A DNA stretch of 64,000 nucleotides from Peterkaempfera podocarpi (lineage in GTDB: Bacteria; Actinomycetota; Actinomycetes; Streptomycetales; Streptomycetaceae). Where the stretch lies: contig NZ_CP162102.1 of NCBI RefSeq assembly GCF_042466665.1, positions 7,316,001-7,380,000 of the forward strand, read 5' to 3'. Below are positions 17,528 through 26,845 of this stretch, in pieces (positions within the stretch are counted from its first letter, which is position 1; every line of letters starts with the position of its first letter). Made by a program: the position numbers and the translations under genes. The notes beneath the pieces are model-generated. The model did no database searches. It was not told where the DNA came from and worked only from the letters and a program-made list of their open reading frames with translations.

Positions 17528-17551
17528 GCCCCGGGACTCGCCGGGGCTCAC
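17524..17551. terminator. Bidirectional hairpin terminator
   Basis: Perfect 11-bp stem GTGAGCCCCGG / CCGGGGCTCAC with loop GACTCG. It overlaps the MASE1 stop codon and lies 13 bp from the end of the convergent flotillin gene, so it can serve both. Confidence 0.75.
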
Positions 17552-17563
17552 GGGTGTGCGTGC

Positions 17564-18769
17564 TCAGACCTGGCTTGCGCCGCGCGGTACCTGCGGCTGA
17601 GAGCGGGCGCCCCCGTTGAGGTTCGCCGGGGCGGGGGGCTGTTTGAGCGCCTCCAGGATGGCGAGGCCCTGGCCGATGATGCCGGTGGCCAGTTCATTGA
17701 CCCCGTCCGCGCCGTTGAGCACGGTCAGCGAGGACCCCGAGATGCCGCGCGCGGCGGCATCGGCGAGGGCGGGCAGATTCTCCACGATCCGGTTGGCCGC
17801 GATGAGCTCCTGGTTGCCGTCGCGCAGTGAGGCTGCGCGGGCCGTGTTGGCCTCCGCCTGGGCCTGGGCGAGCGCCCGTTCGGCGTAGGCGCTGCCGTCC
17901 GCCTCGAACTTGACCTGGTCGCGCCGTGCCTCGGCGAGGGTGCGCTGCCGGTAGGCCTCGGCATCGGCCGGACGGCGGATCTGCGCCTCCAGCTGCTGTG
18001 CGGCGAGCGCTGCCCGCCGCTCGGCCAGCGCGGTCTGCTCCTCGATGACCTCCTGGGAGGCCCGGGCTTCGGCGAGCGGGCCCGCCTGGGCGGCCTGGGC
18101 GTTGGACTGCTCGGTCTCGGCGAGGAAGCCGGCGCGTTTGATGGCGGTGTCCCGCTCGTACGCGGCCTTGAGCGCGGCGGCCTGCTGCTCGCGCTCGGTC
18201 GCCTCCTGGTCGGCCTTGGCCTGCGCGATCCGGGCCTGGCTGGCGACGGCCGCGACATGCGGGGCCGCCAGGTTGGTGATGTAGCCGGAGGTGTCCTCGA
18301 TCTCCTGGATCTGCAGGGCGTCCACCACGATGCCCAGCTTCTCCATCTCGCTGTGGCTGCCCTCCTTGACCTCCTGGGCCACCCGGTCGCGCTCCCGGAT
18401 GATCTGCTCCACCGTCAGGCCGCCGATGATGGACCGCAGGTGGCCTGCGAAGATACGCCCAACCAGCTCCTCCATGCGGCTCTGCTCCGACAGGAAGCGG
18501 CGGGCCGCGTTGGCAATGGACACCGTGTCGTCGCCGACCTTGAACACGGCGACCGCACGCACATTGAGGCGGATGCCCTGCTGGGTCACGCAGTCCTCGG
18601 TGATCTCCGCCTCGCGCAGCGCCAGGGACAGCATCCGGGCCTTCTGCTTCACGGGCAGGACGAAACTGCCGTGGCCGGTGACGATCCGGAACTGGGTGTC
18701 CTGCGCCTGCCGTTTGGAGCCGGAGATCAGCATCGCCTCGTTGGGGGCGGGAACATGCCAGAACAACAC
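17564..18769 (-). CDS. Flotillin-like SPFH-domain protein
   Basis: A 401-residue membrane-associated scaffold protein. The SPFH domain covers about residues 5-180 (FVLPVKQKARMLSLALREAE, GRIFAGHLRSIIGGLTVEQI). A long alanine/glutamate/glutamine-rich coiled coil follows from about 190 to 340, then the flotillin-type NLPALADAAARGISGSSLTV segment. No N-terminal transmembrane helix is evident. GTG 18769 has AAAGGAG at 7 nt spacing. It is paired with an NfeD-like gene just upstream, the usual bacterial flotillin arrangement. Confidence 0.87.
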   Translation of the reverse strand: MLFWHVPAPNEAMLISGSKRQAQDTQFRIVTGHGSFVLPVKQKARMLSLALREAEITEDCVTQQGIRLNVRAVAVFKVGDDTVSIANAARRFLSEQSRMEELVGRIFAGHLRSIIGGLTVEQIIRERDRVAQEVKEGSHSEMEKLGIVVDALQIQEIEDTSGYITNLAAPHVAAVASQARIAQAKADQEATEREQQAAALKAAYERDTAIKRAGFLAETEQSNAQAAQAGPLAEARASQEVIEEQTALAERRAALAAQQLEAQIRRPADAEAYRQRTLAEARRDQVKFEADGSAYAERALAQAQAEANTARAASLRDGNQELIAANRIVENLPALADAAARGISGSSLTVLNGADGVNELATGIIGQGLAILEALKQPPAPANLNGGARSQPQVPRGASQV

Positions 18770-18795
18770 GGGTGGCTCCTTTCGCTCCGCCGGGC

Positions 18796-19008
18796 CTAGG
18801 GAGAGGGGAAGAGTTCCACGATCACCGAGCGGGCCGACGTCCGGTCCACCACGATGACCAGGGCGTTCTTGGCAACCGGTCGGTGTGACCAGGCCGCGAA
18901 CGCCTCGGTGCCGCCCCGGACGGGTATCAGCACCTCGCCCGGTCCGTCCTGGGGAATGGGGACGGTCACCCGGCCGACCGCCCCGACCGGACTCTGGTCT
19001 TCGTCCAT
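18796..19008 (-). CDS. Small NfeD-like OB-fold protein
   Basis: A 70-residue protein with the beta-rich pattern of NfeD C-terminal domains: GAVGRVTVPIPQDGPGEVLI, then KNALVIVVDRTSARSVIVEL. NfeD-like proteins act with SPFH/flotillin proteins, and the flotillin gene begins 26 bp downstream on the same strand. ATG 19008 is chosen because GGAAGG precedes it; the frame further upstream does not look coding. No membrane segment is present. Confidence 0.75.
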   Translation of the reverse strand: MDEDQSPVGAVGRVTVPIPQDGPGEVLIPVRGGTEAFAAWSHRPVAKNALVIVVDRTSARSVIVELFPSP

Positions 19009-19332
19009 ACGGCCTTCCAGCCCCGTCTGCGGCGAGGCACATCCTGTCCCGCCCGGGCACCGGGAGGTGCCGGGACCGGCGGCGACGCGGCCGGTGGCGA
19101 GGGGGATGCCGCCGGTCACGGGTGGGGTCCCCACCGGGACCGCCCGGCCCGTCCGGCGCGGTCGCACCGAGGGCGCCGCCCGCCCGCGCGGGCCGTCCTC
19201 GGCGGACGCCCCCGCTCATTCCACGGTACTCCGCACGGGTCCTGGCGCCGGACGGAGGCGGCCGGGCGGGGCCGACGGCGGCACCGGCACCGGCACCGGT
19301 GTCGGTGGCGGTCGCGATGTCGAAGGCAGCGT

Positions 19333-21555
19333 TCAGCGGACCGTGAGGACCACCGCCGCCTGGTCGTCGTCGGTGACGCCGTGGCTGAAGGCGTCCACGG
19401 CGTCGGTGATGGCGTCGAGGGTGGGCTGGGCCAGGGCGCCGGCTCCGCTGGACCGGACGGCCTCGGTGAGGCGGTCCTCGCCGAAGAAGTCCCCGCCACG
19501 GTCACGGGCTTCCAGGATGCCGTCGGTGACCAGCACCAGCGCCTCACCGCTGTGCAGATCGACCGTCTCGGGGCTGTGGAAGGGGTCCGGTGACACCCCG
19601 AGCAGCTGGCCGGGTACCAGGGACGCCGTGATGGTGCCGTCGCCATGACGCAGCAGGGGCGTCGGATGCCCGGCCCGCACCAGGCAGACGGTGAGCCCGC
19701 AGGGGGCGGGCCGGAGGGTGGCGTACACCAGGGTGACGAACCGTTCCTCCTCGCTGTCCGACTGGGTGAGCAGCGCGGTGTTGATCGCCCGCACCACCGC
19801 GACCGGGTCGGACAGCAGCGGCGCGACCGCACGGGCGGTGTGGCGGACCAGGGCGGTGGTGGTGGCCGCTCGGGCGCCGCGACCGCAGACGTCCCCGATG
19901 ACCAGTCCCCAGCGCTGGGCCGGCAGCGGGAAGACGTCGTAGAAGTCCCCGCCGATGTCCAGTCCTTCGCCCGCGGGCCGGTAGCAGGCGGAGAGATGTG
20001 CGCCGGGCACGTCCGGCAGCGCCGACAGCAGCAGTCCGGACTGCAGATCGCGGGCCAGCTGGGCGCGGTGCGCATACTGCCGGGTGATGTCGGCACCGGC
20101 CGCGGCGGTGCGGGCCAGCTCCTCCGCCAGGTCGACGGCGCGCGAGTCCAGGGGCTTGTCCGTGGTGGCGACCAGGGTCAGCGTCCCGAAGGTGCGGCCG
20201 CGTGCGGTGAGGGGCAGGCAGACGTAGGAGGGGACGGCGATGCCGAGCTCCGGCAGCGGGCTCAGCCGGGAGCCGTGGGCGATCTCACGGGTGCCGCCGG
20301 TCAGCACCCGGCTGACGGGGCTGTCAGCCCGCAGGTCGGGTGTGCATCCGGCCAGGAGGCCCTCGGACCCCTCGGGCAGGTCGCCCGAGACGGCGACGGC
20401 CACCCGGCTGATGTGCCCGTCCGCGAGGACGTCGATGACGCAGACCGGGGCGAGGGCCGGCACCGCAAGCCGGGCGAGGCGCTGCAGGTTCTCCGGGTAG
20501 CGCGGTTCCCGGCTGACCGCGGTGCTGGTCTCCAGGACAAAGGCCAGGTCGGCGGCGGCGGCCTGCTCGCGGGAGTGGGCCGCCCGCCGGGCGGCCTCGG
20601 CGCGGTCCCGTTCGATCGCGAGGGCGGCGGTCCTCGCGAAGACCGCACAGAGGTCCAGGTCCTCCTCGCGAGGGGTCCGGGGGGTGCGGTGGTAGAAGGC
20701 GAAGGTGCCCAGCAGCTCCCCGGTCGACGACATGATCGGGTTGGACCAGCAGGAGCCCAGTCCGGCCTCCCGGGCCAGATCCCGGAAGTCGGCCCACAGG
20801 TCGTCATGGGCGATGTCGGTGACGATGACACTTTCCCGGCGGTAGGCGGCGGTGCCGCAGGAGCCCACCCTGGGGCCGATCTCCGACCCGTCGATGGCCT
20901 GGTTGTAGAAGTCGGGCAGGCTGGGGCCGGCGCCGTGGCGCAGCACCCGCCCGGTCTCGTCCAGGAGGAGGACGGAGACCAGCACCTTCGGTGAGAGCTT
21001 CTCGATCGCGCGGCACATGCCCTCCAGCACCTCGCCCAGGGGCACATTGCGGGCGATCTGCTCCAGCAGGGCGTGCTGCTCGGCGGCGAGCTTGCGTGCG
21101 CGGCGCTCCCTGGTCACATCCACCGCGGTGCACACCACGCCGGTGATCTCACCGAGGCGGTTGCGGTGCGGTTCGAGAGTGAAGTCGAAGTATCCGTCGT
21201 GTGCCGTCCCGGCCCGTCCGAGGAGTACATGGGCGCCGCGGGCCACAAAGGGGCTGCCAGTGCGGTACACCTGGTCGAGCAGGGCAGGCATCCCCTGGTG
21301 GACGAGTTCGGGCATGGTCTCCCGCAGGGGCCGTCCGAGCAGTCCGCGGCCGCTTGCCACGCCGAGGGTGCGGAAGAGAGCCCGGTTCGCCTGCGCCAGG
21401 ACATGGTCGGGGCCGTCCAGGACGGCGAAGATCGCCGGTGCGCTGCCGAACATTCCGGCGAGAGCGGCACGCCGGTGCCCACCGCCGGTGTCCACCGGAA
21501 CCTGGGGACCCGACGGCGCGCCGAGCGGGGGCGCGACCCTAGACCGGCCTGCCAT
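19333..21555 (-). CDS. PAS-GAF-GAF-SpoIIE phosphatase
   Basis: A 740-residue sensor phosphatase. A PAS domain (about residues 35-150, FAVLDGPDHVLAQANRALFR) is followed by a GAF domain (about 165-315) with GSCGTAAYRRESVIVTDIAH and CWSNPIMSSTGELLGTFAFY, as in light/redox-type GAFs. A second GAF lies at about 335-500. The PP2C domain has LDIGGDFYDVFPL, VIGDVCGRGARAA (Arg for the common His) and TDDDQAAVVLTVR, with the metal aspartates intact. There is no C-terminal kinase domain. ATG 21555 gives MAGRSRVAPPLG; the upstream frame is not coding. Confidence 0.87.
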   Translation of the reverse strand: MAGRSRVAPPLGAPSGPQVPVDTGGGHRRAALAGMFGSAPAIFAVLDGPDHVLAQANRALFRTLGVASGRGLLGRPLRETMPELVHQGMPALLDQVYRTGSPFVARGAHVLLGRAGTAHDGYFDFTLEPHRNRLGEITGVVCTAVDVTRERRARKLAAEQHALLEQIARNVPLGEVLEGMCRAIEKLSPKVLVSVLLLDETGRVLRHGAGPSLPDFYNQAIDGSEIGPRVGSCGTAAYRRESVIVTDIAHDDLWADFRDLAREAGLGSCWSNPIMSSTGELLGTFAFYHRTPRTPREEDLDLCAVFARTAALAIERDRAEAARRAAHSREQAAAADLAFVLETSTAVSREPRYPENLQRLARLAVPALAPVCVIDVLADGHISRVAVAVSGDLPEGSEGLLAGCTPDLRADSPVSRVLTGGTREIAHGSRLSPLPELGIAVPSYVCLPLTARGRTFGTLTLVATTDKPLDSRAVDLAEELARTAAAGADITRQYAHRAQLARDLQSGLLLSALPDVPGAHLSACYRPAGEGLDIGGDFYDVFPLPAQRWGLVIGDVCGRGARAATTTALVRHTARAVAPLLSDPVAVVRAINTALLTQSDSEEERFVTLVYATLRPAPCGLTVCLVRAGHPTPLLRHGDGTITASLVPGQLLGVSPDPFHSPETVDLHSGEALVLVTDGILEARDRGGDFFGEDRLTEAVRSSGAGALAQPTLDAITDAVDAFSHGVTDDDQAAVVLTVR

Positions 21556-22169
21556 GGCTTCGTTCCGTGCGTCCGGCGCGCGATGTTCTCGTGCCGCGCC
21601 GCACCGCGCTCCGCGGGGGACGCCGTTCGGGGACGGAGGCGCAGTCGCCCGCCGGCTCTCCGCCGGGCGTGAGCATCGGACCGGCCACCCGCTCGCCCAT
21701 GTCCACAGCCGCCTCCTCAAGACCCCAGGTCGCGCCGGGTCATTTCCCTCATGGTAGCCACCCGACCGCGGACATGGCCTGGACAGAGATCCCGGGGACA
21801 CCTCGTGCGGCCGCGGCCGTGACCGCCCTGCCAGGAGTCGGCGGGTCCTGTCGGTCCCCTTTGTACAGCTCCCGCACGGGGGTTGACCCCCCTCCGGGGC
21901 ACGTCTAGGGTCCTGCAAAGGGTTCGCCAGTATGCATACTGTTCACGTCCGTGGACAGTCATTCGTGATCGATCGAAGTGCGCGGCGGGGATGGGCCGGC
22001 CGGCTGCCGCGTCGGCTGCGGTGTGGAGGGTGCCCCCCGGCCCGCCTTCCCGTTGGCGAGGGGTGTCACCGGGCTTGGACGGGCGAGGTGCGGCCCACCG
22101 CACGACTTCCCATGTCATGCCTGTGTTACCAACTTCGCTTCCGCAAGCACCCCTGAGGAGAGTCCACGG
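21556..22169. other. Long divergent promoter region
   Basis: About 610 bp without a supported gene, between the divergent SpoIIE and GH79 genes. It contains the palindrome at 21928-21941 and less GC-rich stretches near 21850-21970. Other ORFs crossing it do not show coding character. Confidence 0.4.
21928..21941. promoter_or_regulatory. Perfect palindromic operator candidate before GH79
   Basis: CAGTATGCATACTG is a perfect 14-bp palindrome, A+T-rich at its centre, 229 bp upstream of the GH79 start. It resembles a dimeric repressor site; the regulator is not identified. Confidence 0.5.
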
Positions 22170-23828
22170 ATGAACGAGCAACAGCGGCCCGGGCCGAGGC
22201 GGGCAGCCGACGGCAGATGGGCCAGGTCGCTGCTGGCGGTCGCCCTGTCCGCGGGCGCTGTCCTGCCCGCGGGCACTGCCGTGGCGCAGACCGCGGACGA
22301 ACCCGGGCCCTCCGCCACCGCCATCGCCCTGGCTGTGCCGTCCCGCGCCACCGGCGCCCCGCTCACCGAAGGCCACCAGGGCTTCTCCGTGGAGTCGGCC
22401 GACTTCGCCCATGGCTTCCTCACCACGGACCTGATGGCGCAGCGGATGAGGACCCTCGGGTCGCACGGGGTGCTGCGGCTCGGCGGATACTCCATGGACC
22501 TGGTCTGGCCGGCCTTCGGCAGCTGGGCCGATGCGCCCGCTCCCAAGGAGGCCATCGGCGGCACCGTCGACCAGGCGGACCTGGACGCGCTCAGGAAGCT
22601 GCTGCACGCCACCGGCTGGAAGGCCACGCTGGGCCTTCCGCTGAAGGCGGTGATCGGCCCGGCGAAGCTGAAGGACCCGACGAAGGACCCCGCCCCGCAG
22701 GTGACGCTGGACCAGGTCGTCGCCGAGGTGAAGGCCGCCCGGGACACCCTCGGGGACGACCTGCTCTCCGTGGAGATCGGCAATGAGTTCGACAATGTCA
22801 CCACGCTCACCGGTGCGGAGATGTGGGACACCATGAAGAGCTACCAGGCCGCGATCAGGGCGGCCGTCCCCCATGCCGTGATCAAGGTGGCCGGGCCGTC
22901 GGCCAACACCGCGTCCACCAACACCCGCCTGGGCGAGGTGGCTTCGGCGGCGCTGTCCGACACCTCCGTGCAGCCGCAGGACGTCCTGTCCGAGCTGTCC
23001 TCCCACTTCTACCCGGGCAGCCACTGCGGCACCTCGACCATGACCGTCCCTCAGCTGATGTCGTCCGACACCTACCTCCGGACCCGCACCAAGCTGGAGG
23101 GCATCAGGGCCGTCGGTGAGGAGTTCGGCGGCCGGATACCGATGACCGTCAACGAGTCCAACAGCGCTTCGTGCAGCGGTCAGCCGGGTGTGAGCGACTC
23201 CTACGCCACCGCGCTGTGGTCACTGGACTATCTGCTGCAGACCGCGCAGAACGGGATCGACCGCGTGGAGTTCCACACCAACACCGCGGCGGTCTGCGGC
23301 GACTTCAAGGCCCGCACCTCGGCCGACTACCCGATCTCCTACCGCTACTACGGCGCCTTCTGCGCCGCCGACCAGGCCCGGCTGGACGCACACCAGCTGT
23401 CCGCAGCCCCGCTCTACTACGGGCTGTGGGCCTTCAGCCAGGTGCCGCAGGGCCGCTTCGTCGATCTGGGGCTCGCCGACTCCGACCTGGCCAGGGTCAG
23501 GGCGTACGGGGTCGAGAGCCGCGACGGCACACTGACCGTGGTGCTCGTCAACGTCCAGGACCCGGCGGCAGCGGGCAGCACCGACGACCGCGTCACCCTT
23601 TCCCTCCCCGCGGAGTACCGCAAGGGACGGCAGACGACGCTGCGCAGCTCCGCACCGGAAGGGCTGGCCTCGCTGGATGCCGGCCGGATCACCCTGGGCG
23701 GCAGGGGTGTCACGGCCTCCGGGAGGCCCTCGGGCAGGCCGGTGACGGCGGCCGTGCCGGTCGACCTCCATGCCTCGACCGTCGTCGTTCCGGCAGGTAC
23801 GGCGCAGATCGTCACCTTCACCCGCTGA
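22170..23828 (+). CDS. Secreted glycoside hydrolase family 79-like (beta-glucuronidase/heparanase type)
   Basis: A 552-residue secreted enzyme. A signal peptide covers about residues 1-40 (RSLLAVALSAGAVLPAGTAV then AQ). The (beta/alpha)8 fold includes the predicted acid/base Glu in SVEIGNEFDN (about residue 206) and the nucleophile Glu in MTVNESNS (about residue 329). A C-terminal beta domain (about 440-552) contains LTVVLVNVQDPA. GH79 enzymes release glucuronic acid from glycans and proteoglycans. ATG 22170 has GAGGAGA 8 nt upstream. Substrate is inferred from the fold only. Confidence 0.8.
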   Translation: MNEQQRPGPRRAADGRWARSLLAVALSAGAVLPAGTAVAQTADEPGPSATAIALAVPSRATGAPLTEGHQGFSVESADFAHGFLTTDLMAQRMRTLGSHGVLRLGGYSMDLVWPAFGSWADAPAPKEAIGGTVDQADLDALRKLLHATGWKATLGLPLKAVIGPAKLKDPTKDPAPQVTLDQVVAEVKAARDTLGDDLLSVEIGNEFDNVTTLTGAEMWDTMKSYQAAIRAAVPHAVIKVAGPSANTASTNTRLGEVASAALSDTSVQPQDVLSELSSHFYPGSHCGTSTMTVPQLMSSDTYLRTRTKLEGIRAVGEEFGGRIPMTVNESNSASCSGQPGVSDSYATALWSLDYLLQTAQNGIDRVEFHTNTAAVCGDFKARTSADYPISYRYYGAFCAADQARLDAHQLSAAPLYYGLWAFSQVPQGRFVDLGLADSDLARVRAYGVESRDGTLTVVLVNVQDPAAAGSTDDRVTLSLPAEYRKGRQTTLRSSAPEGLASLDAGRITLGGRGVTASGRPSGRPVTAAVPVDLHASTVVVPAGTAQIVTFTR

Positions 23829-23835
23829 GGCGGGT

Positions 23836-23866
23836 GTGCGGCCCCCTGCCCGGCCGGGGGCCGCAC
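23836..23866. terminator. Hairpin terminator after GH79
   Basis: Perfect 11-bp arms GTGCGGCCCCC and GGGGGCCGCAC with a 9-nt loop, starting 8 bp after the GH79 stop codon. Confidence 0.75.
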
Positions 23867-23901
23867 CGGGAGGCCGGCCCCGCACCGCCCGGCCACGGGG
23901 G

Positions 23902-24009
23902 CTATCGGATGCCCTCGCGGCGCAGGCTCCGGGCCAGCTCGGCGGAGTGCCGCAGCACGGCCTCCCGGACCCGGTCGAGTTCCCGCACCGCCGCCTGACT
24001 GATGTTCAC
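23902..24009 (-). CDS. Possible small ORF (35 aa), uncertain
   Basis: The frame from GTG 24009 to TAG 23902 reads MNISQAAVRELDRVREAVLR followed by HSAELARSLRREGIR, a charged amphipathic helix with good third-position GC. There is no clear ribosome site, and no family is recognised. It lies between the GH79 terminator and the GH3 terminator. It may be a real small protein, a fragment of a lost gene, or chance. Confidence 0.22.
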   Translation of the reverse strand: MNISQAAVRELDRVREAVLRHSAELARSLRREGIR

Positions 24010-24086
24010 ACATGCGAACGACCGCTCATCGACCCTGTGTGGCAGGCCTGTTGAGTTGCGCCGGGCGCCGCCGCGGTCCGGGACGC

Positions 24087-24124
24087 GCTGTGCCCCCGGC
24101 GCGGAAGCGCGCCGGGGGCACAGC
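24087..24124. terminator. Very strong hairpin terminator at the end of the GH3 gene
   Basis: A 17-bp perfect stem (GCTGTGCCCCCGGCGCG and its complement) with a GAAG loop, 16 bp beyond the GH3 stop codon. Confidence 0.8.
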
Positions 24125-24140
24125 AGGGGCCGCTCACCGA

Positions 24141-26591
24141 TCAGACGGTGAAGGGCACCGTCAGCCGTCGATCGGCGCAGGAGTGGGCGGCCTCGGCCAG
24201 ATAGCCGCCCGTGACGGTGCGCCAGCCGCCGTCCCAGACCTGCACCGCCCGCCGCGGCAGCGTGATCTCCGCCTCGACCGCCTCGCCGGGCGCTGCCTCG
24301 ACCGAGGCGAACCCGGCGAGCCAGCGGGCCGGGCGCTCCACCGCGGCGGGGGCGTCCGGTGCGGAGAGATAGACCTGGACGACCTCCCGCCCGGTGCGTG
24401 AACCGGTGTTGCGGAGCCGGACCCTGAGCGTGCCGAGGTCGTCACCGGACCCGGCGGCGAACTCGGCGGTCTCGTACTGCCAGGCGGTGTAGCCCAGGCC
24501 GTGCCCGAACCAGTAGGCCGGCGCCGTCCCGGACCGCTCCCAGCCGCGGTAGCCGATGAAGACACCCTCCTCGTACGGCAGCCGGCCGTCGACCGGCTCG
24601 GTGGAGAGCACCGGGCAGTCCGCCATGCTCACCGGCCAGGTGGTGGGCAGCCGCCCGCCCGGCTCGGCCAGGCCCAGCAGCACATCGGCCAGCGCGTCGC
24701 CGCACTCCTGTCCGGGGAACCAGCTCAGCAGCACCGCTGCCACCTCGTCGCGCCACTCCATCTCCACGGGGGAGCCGGAGTTGACCACCACTACGGTGCG
24801 CGGGTTGGCGGCGGCGACCCGCCGGACGAGTTCGTCCTGGCGGCCGGGGAGCCTGAGGTCGGCGCGGTCGATGCCCTCGCTCTCCACCTTGCTGGTGGTG
24901 GCGACCACCACCACCGCGACATCCGCCGCCGCGGCCGCGGCGACGGCCTCCTCGAGCGCGGTGTCCGCGTCCACCTCGGGCCCGCCGTGGCCCAGCGTGA
25001 ACCCGACGAAGGGGAGCGGGAAGCCGGGGTGCATGACCACGGTGTGGCGCAGGCCGACCTCGACCGTCTCGCCGGCCTCCAGCTCGACGACGCCCTGGGG
25101 CCTGGTCTCCGCGATCAGCAGGGCGACGGGATCGTCGGTCGACGGCTGGTTGAACCCCTCGAAGAGGGTTTGTCCCGCGACGGTGAGGACGAACTCGCCG
25201 ACGCCGCCCGAACCGAAGCGGTGCGCGCCGCTCTCGTCGGCGGTGAAGGTGCCGGTGATCTCGACGCTGTGCAGCGCGGCGCGGTCGATCCCCTCCGGCA
25301 GTGCGCCGAACCACTGCAGGCTGCCGTCCGCCAGCGCGGTCTCGCCCAGCACGCCGCCCTTGGCATCCCGGGCGACGGCGCGGAGGCTGAACCCGCGGCC
25401 CGCAGCGGCGAGTTCCTCGCTGGGGTCCGCCCCGAGGGCGTAGCTGAGCCGGACCTGCTCGGGCAGGGCCGCGCGCAGGCCGTCCAGCGGGGAGACCACA
25501 TGGTCGGGGAAGACCTGGGCCGAGCCGCCGCCGAGCACCCGGGCGTCGCGTGCCGCCGCGCCGATCAGGGCGACGGAGGAGAGCCCCTCGGTCCGGATCG
25601 GCAGCATGCCGTCCTCGTTGCGGACCAGCACGAAGGAGCGGCTCGCGACTTCGCGGGCCAGGGCCGCCCCCGGGACGGCGGCCGGCGTCCCGGTGACCGC
25701 GGCCGGTGCGCCGGCGAGGGCGCCGACCCGGGCGGCCAGCCGCAGCAGCCGGCGGACGTGGTCGTCGACCACGGACTCCGCCACCCGGCCGTCCCGGACG
25801 GCCTGGGCGAGGGCGGGGCCGTAGACGGTGACCGGGCCGGGCATGGCGACGTCCAGGCCGCCGTTCGCGGCGGCGACGGTGTTCCGGCCGGCCGTCCAGT
25901 CGGAGACGATGAAGCCGTCGAAGCCCCACTCCTCCTTGAGCACCGCGTTCTGCAGTTCCGTGTGCTCGGTCATGGTGGTGCCGTTGACCGCGTTGTAGGC
26001 GGCCATCACCCCCCATGCCCCGGCGCGCCTGACCACCGCCTCGAAGGGGGAGAGGTACATCTCGCGAAGGGTGCGCTCGTCCACCTCGTTGCTGACGGTC
26101 ATCCGGGCGGTCTCGGCGTCGTTGGCGACGAAGTGCTTGACCGTGGTGGCGACACCGCCCTCCTGGACGCCGCTGACGTACCCGACGGCGATCTCCCCGG
26201 TGAGCAGCGGATCCTCGGAGTAGCACTCGAAGTGCCTGCCGCCCAGCGGGGTGCGGTGCAGGTTGACGGTGGGGGCGAGGAGGACGTGGACGCCCTTGCG
26301 CCTGGCCTCCTGGGCGAGCAGTCGGCCGGCCCGGCGGGCGAGCTCAGGGTCCCAGGTGGCGGCGAGGGCGGTGGGGCTGGGCAGGGCGATCGACGGGTCG
26401 TCAGGACTGAAGCCGGAGCCGCGGACGCCGACGGGTCCGTCGGACATCACCAGTGAGGCCAGTCCGATGCCCGGCACCGCCGGGAGGGTCCACATGTCCT
26501 GCCCGGCGAGCAGGCCGGCCTTGGTGTCCAGGTCGAGCTGTGCGAGCGCGGTCTCGACGGCGGCCTCGCGTTGCTGGTCGGCGGCGGTCAT
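24141..26591 (-). CDS. Glycoside hydrolase family 3 beta-glucosidase with PA14 domain
   Basis: An 816-residue enzyme releasing terminal beta-glucose (or related sugar) residues. The N-terminal barrel has LLAPTVNLHRTPLGGRHFEC, KHFVANDAE and the nucleophile aspartate in GFIVSDW (about residue 231). A PA14 carbohydrate-binding insert lies at about 390-530 (SVEITGTFTADESGAHRFGS). The second domain has TTSKVESEGIDRADLRLPG and a fibronectin-III-like C-terminus closes the protein. There is no signal peptide, so it is probably cytoplasmic. ATG 26591 is preceded by GAGGGAG. It is divergent from a TetR gene with a palindrome between them. Confidence 0.9.
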   Translation of the reverse strand: MTAADQQREAAVETALAQLDLDTKAGLLAGQDMWTLPAVPGIGLASLVMSDGPVGVRGSGFSPDDPSIALPSPTALAATWDPELARRAGRLLAQEARRKGVHVLLAPTVNLHRTPLGGRHFECYSEDPLLTGEIAVGYVSGVQEGGVATTVKHFVANDAETARMTVSNEVDERTLREMYLSPFEAVVRRAGAWGVMAAYNAVNGTTMTEHTELQNAVLKEEWGFDGFIVSDWTAGRNTVAAANGGLDVAMPGPVTVYGPALAQAVRDGRVAESVVDDHVRRLLRLAARVGALAGAPAAVTGTPAAVPGAALAREVASRSFVLVRNEDGMLPIRTEGLSSVALIGAAARDARVLGGGSAQVFPDHVVSPLDGLRAALPEQVRLSYALGADPSEELAAAGRGFSLRAVARDAKGGVLGETALADGSLQWFGALPEGIDRAALHSVEITGTFTADESGAHRFGSGGVGEFVLTVAGQTLFEGFNQPSTDDPVALLIAETRPQGVVELEAGETVEVGLRHTVVMHPGFPLPFVGFTLGHGGPEVDADTALEEAVAAAAAADVAVVVVATTSKVESEGIDRADLRLPGRQDELVRRVAAANPRTVVVVNSGSPVEMEWRDEVAAVLLSWFPGQECGDALADVLLGLAEPGGRLPTTWPVSMADCPVLSTEPVDGRLPYEEGVFIGYRGWERSGTAPAYWFGHGLGYTAWQYETAEFAAGSGDDLGTLRVRLRNTGSRTGREVVQVYLSAPDAPAAVERPARWLAGFASVEAAPGEAVEAEITLPRRAVQVWDGGWRTVTGGYLAEAAHSCADRRLTVPFTV

Positions 26592-26736
26592 GGTCAGCCA
26601 ACTCCCTCGGTCTGGGGCCGGACCGGGCGGCTGCGCACCGGGCGCCGGCCCCACCGCCGCGGCATCCCGGCCCCACCGCCGCTGCATCCCGGCTCGGAGC
26701 GCCGGCTCGCCGCCGGCTGGGGAGAGCATGCCCCAA

Positions 26737-26754
26737 CTACCGAGTCCTCGGTAG
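26737..26754. promoter_or_regulatory. TetR-type operator candidate between GH3 and tetR
   Basis: CTACCGAG-TC-CTCGGTAG, perfect 8-bp arms, in the 254-bp divergent intergenic region. It is 146 bp upstream of GH3 and 92 bp upstream of the TetR gene, so it is a likely binding site for that regulator. The binding is inferred. Confidence 0.6.
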
Positions 26755-26845
26755 GTTATGTGACCTTTCCGTTATCTCTCTCGATCGCCTGGGCGGCACA
26801 ATGGTGCCGCGACAGTGGCAGCCGGAGCTGAGGAGGAGCGGGGCG

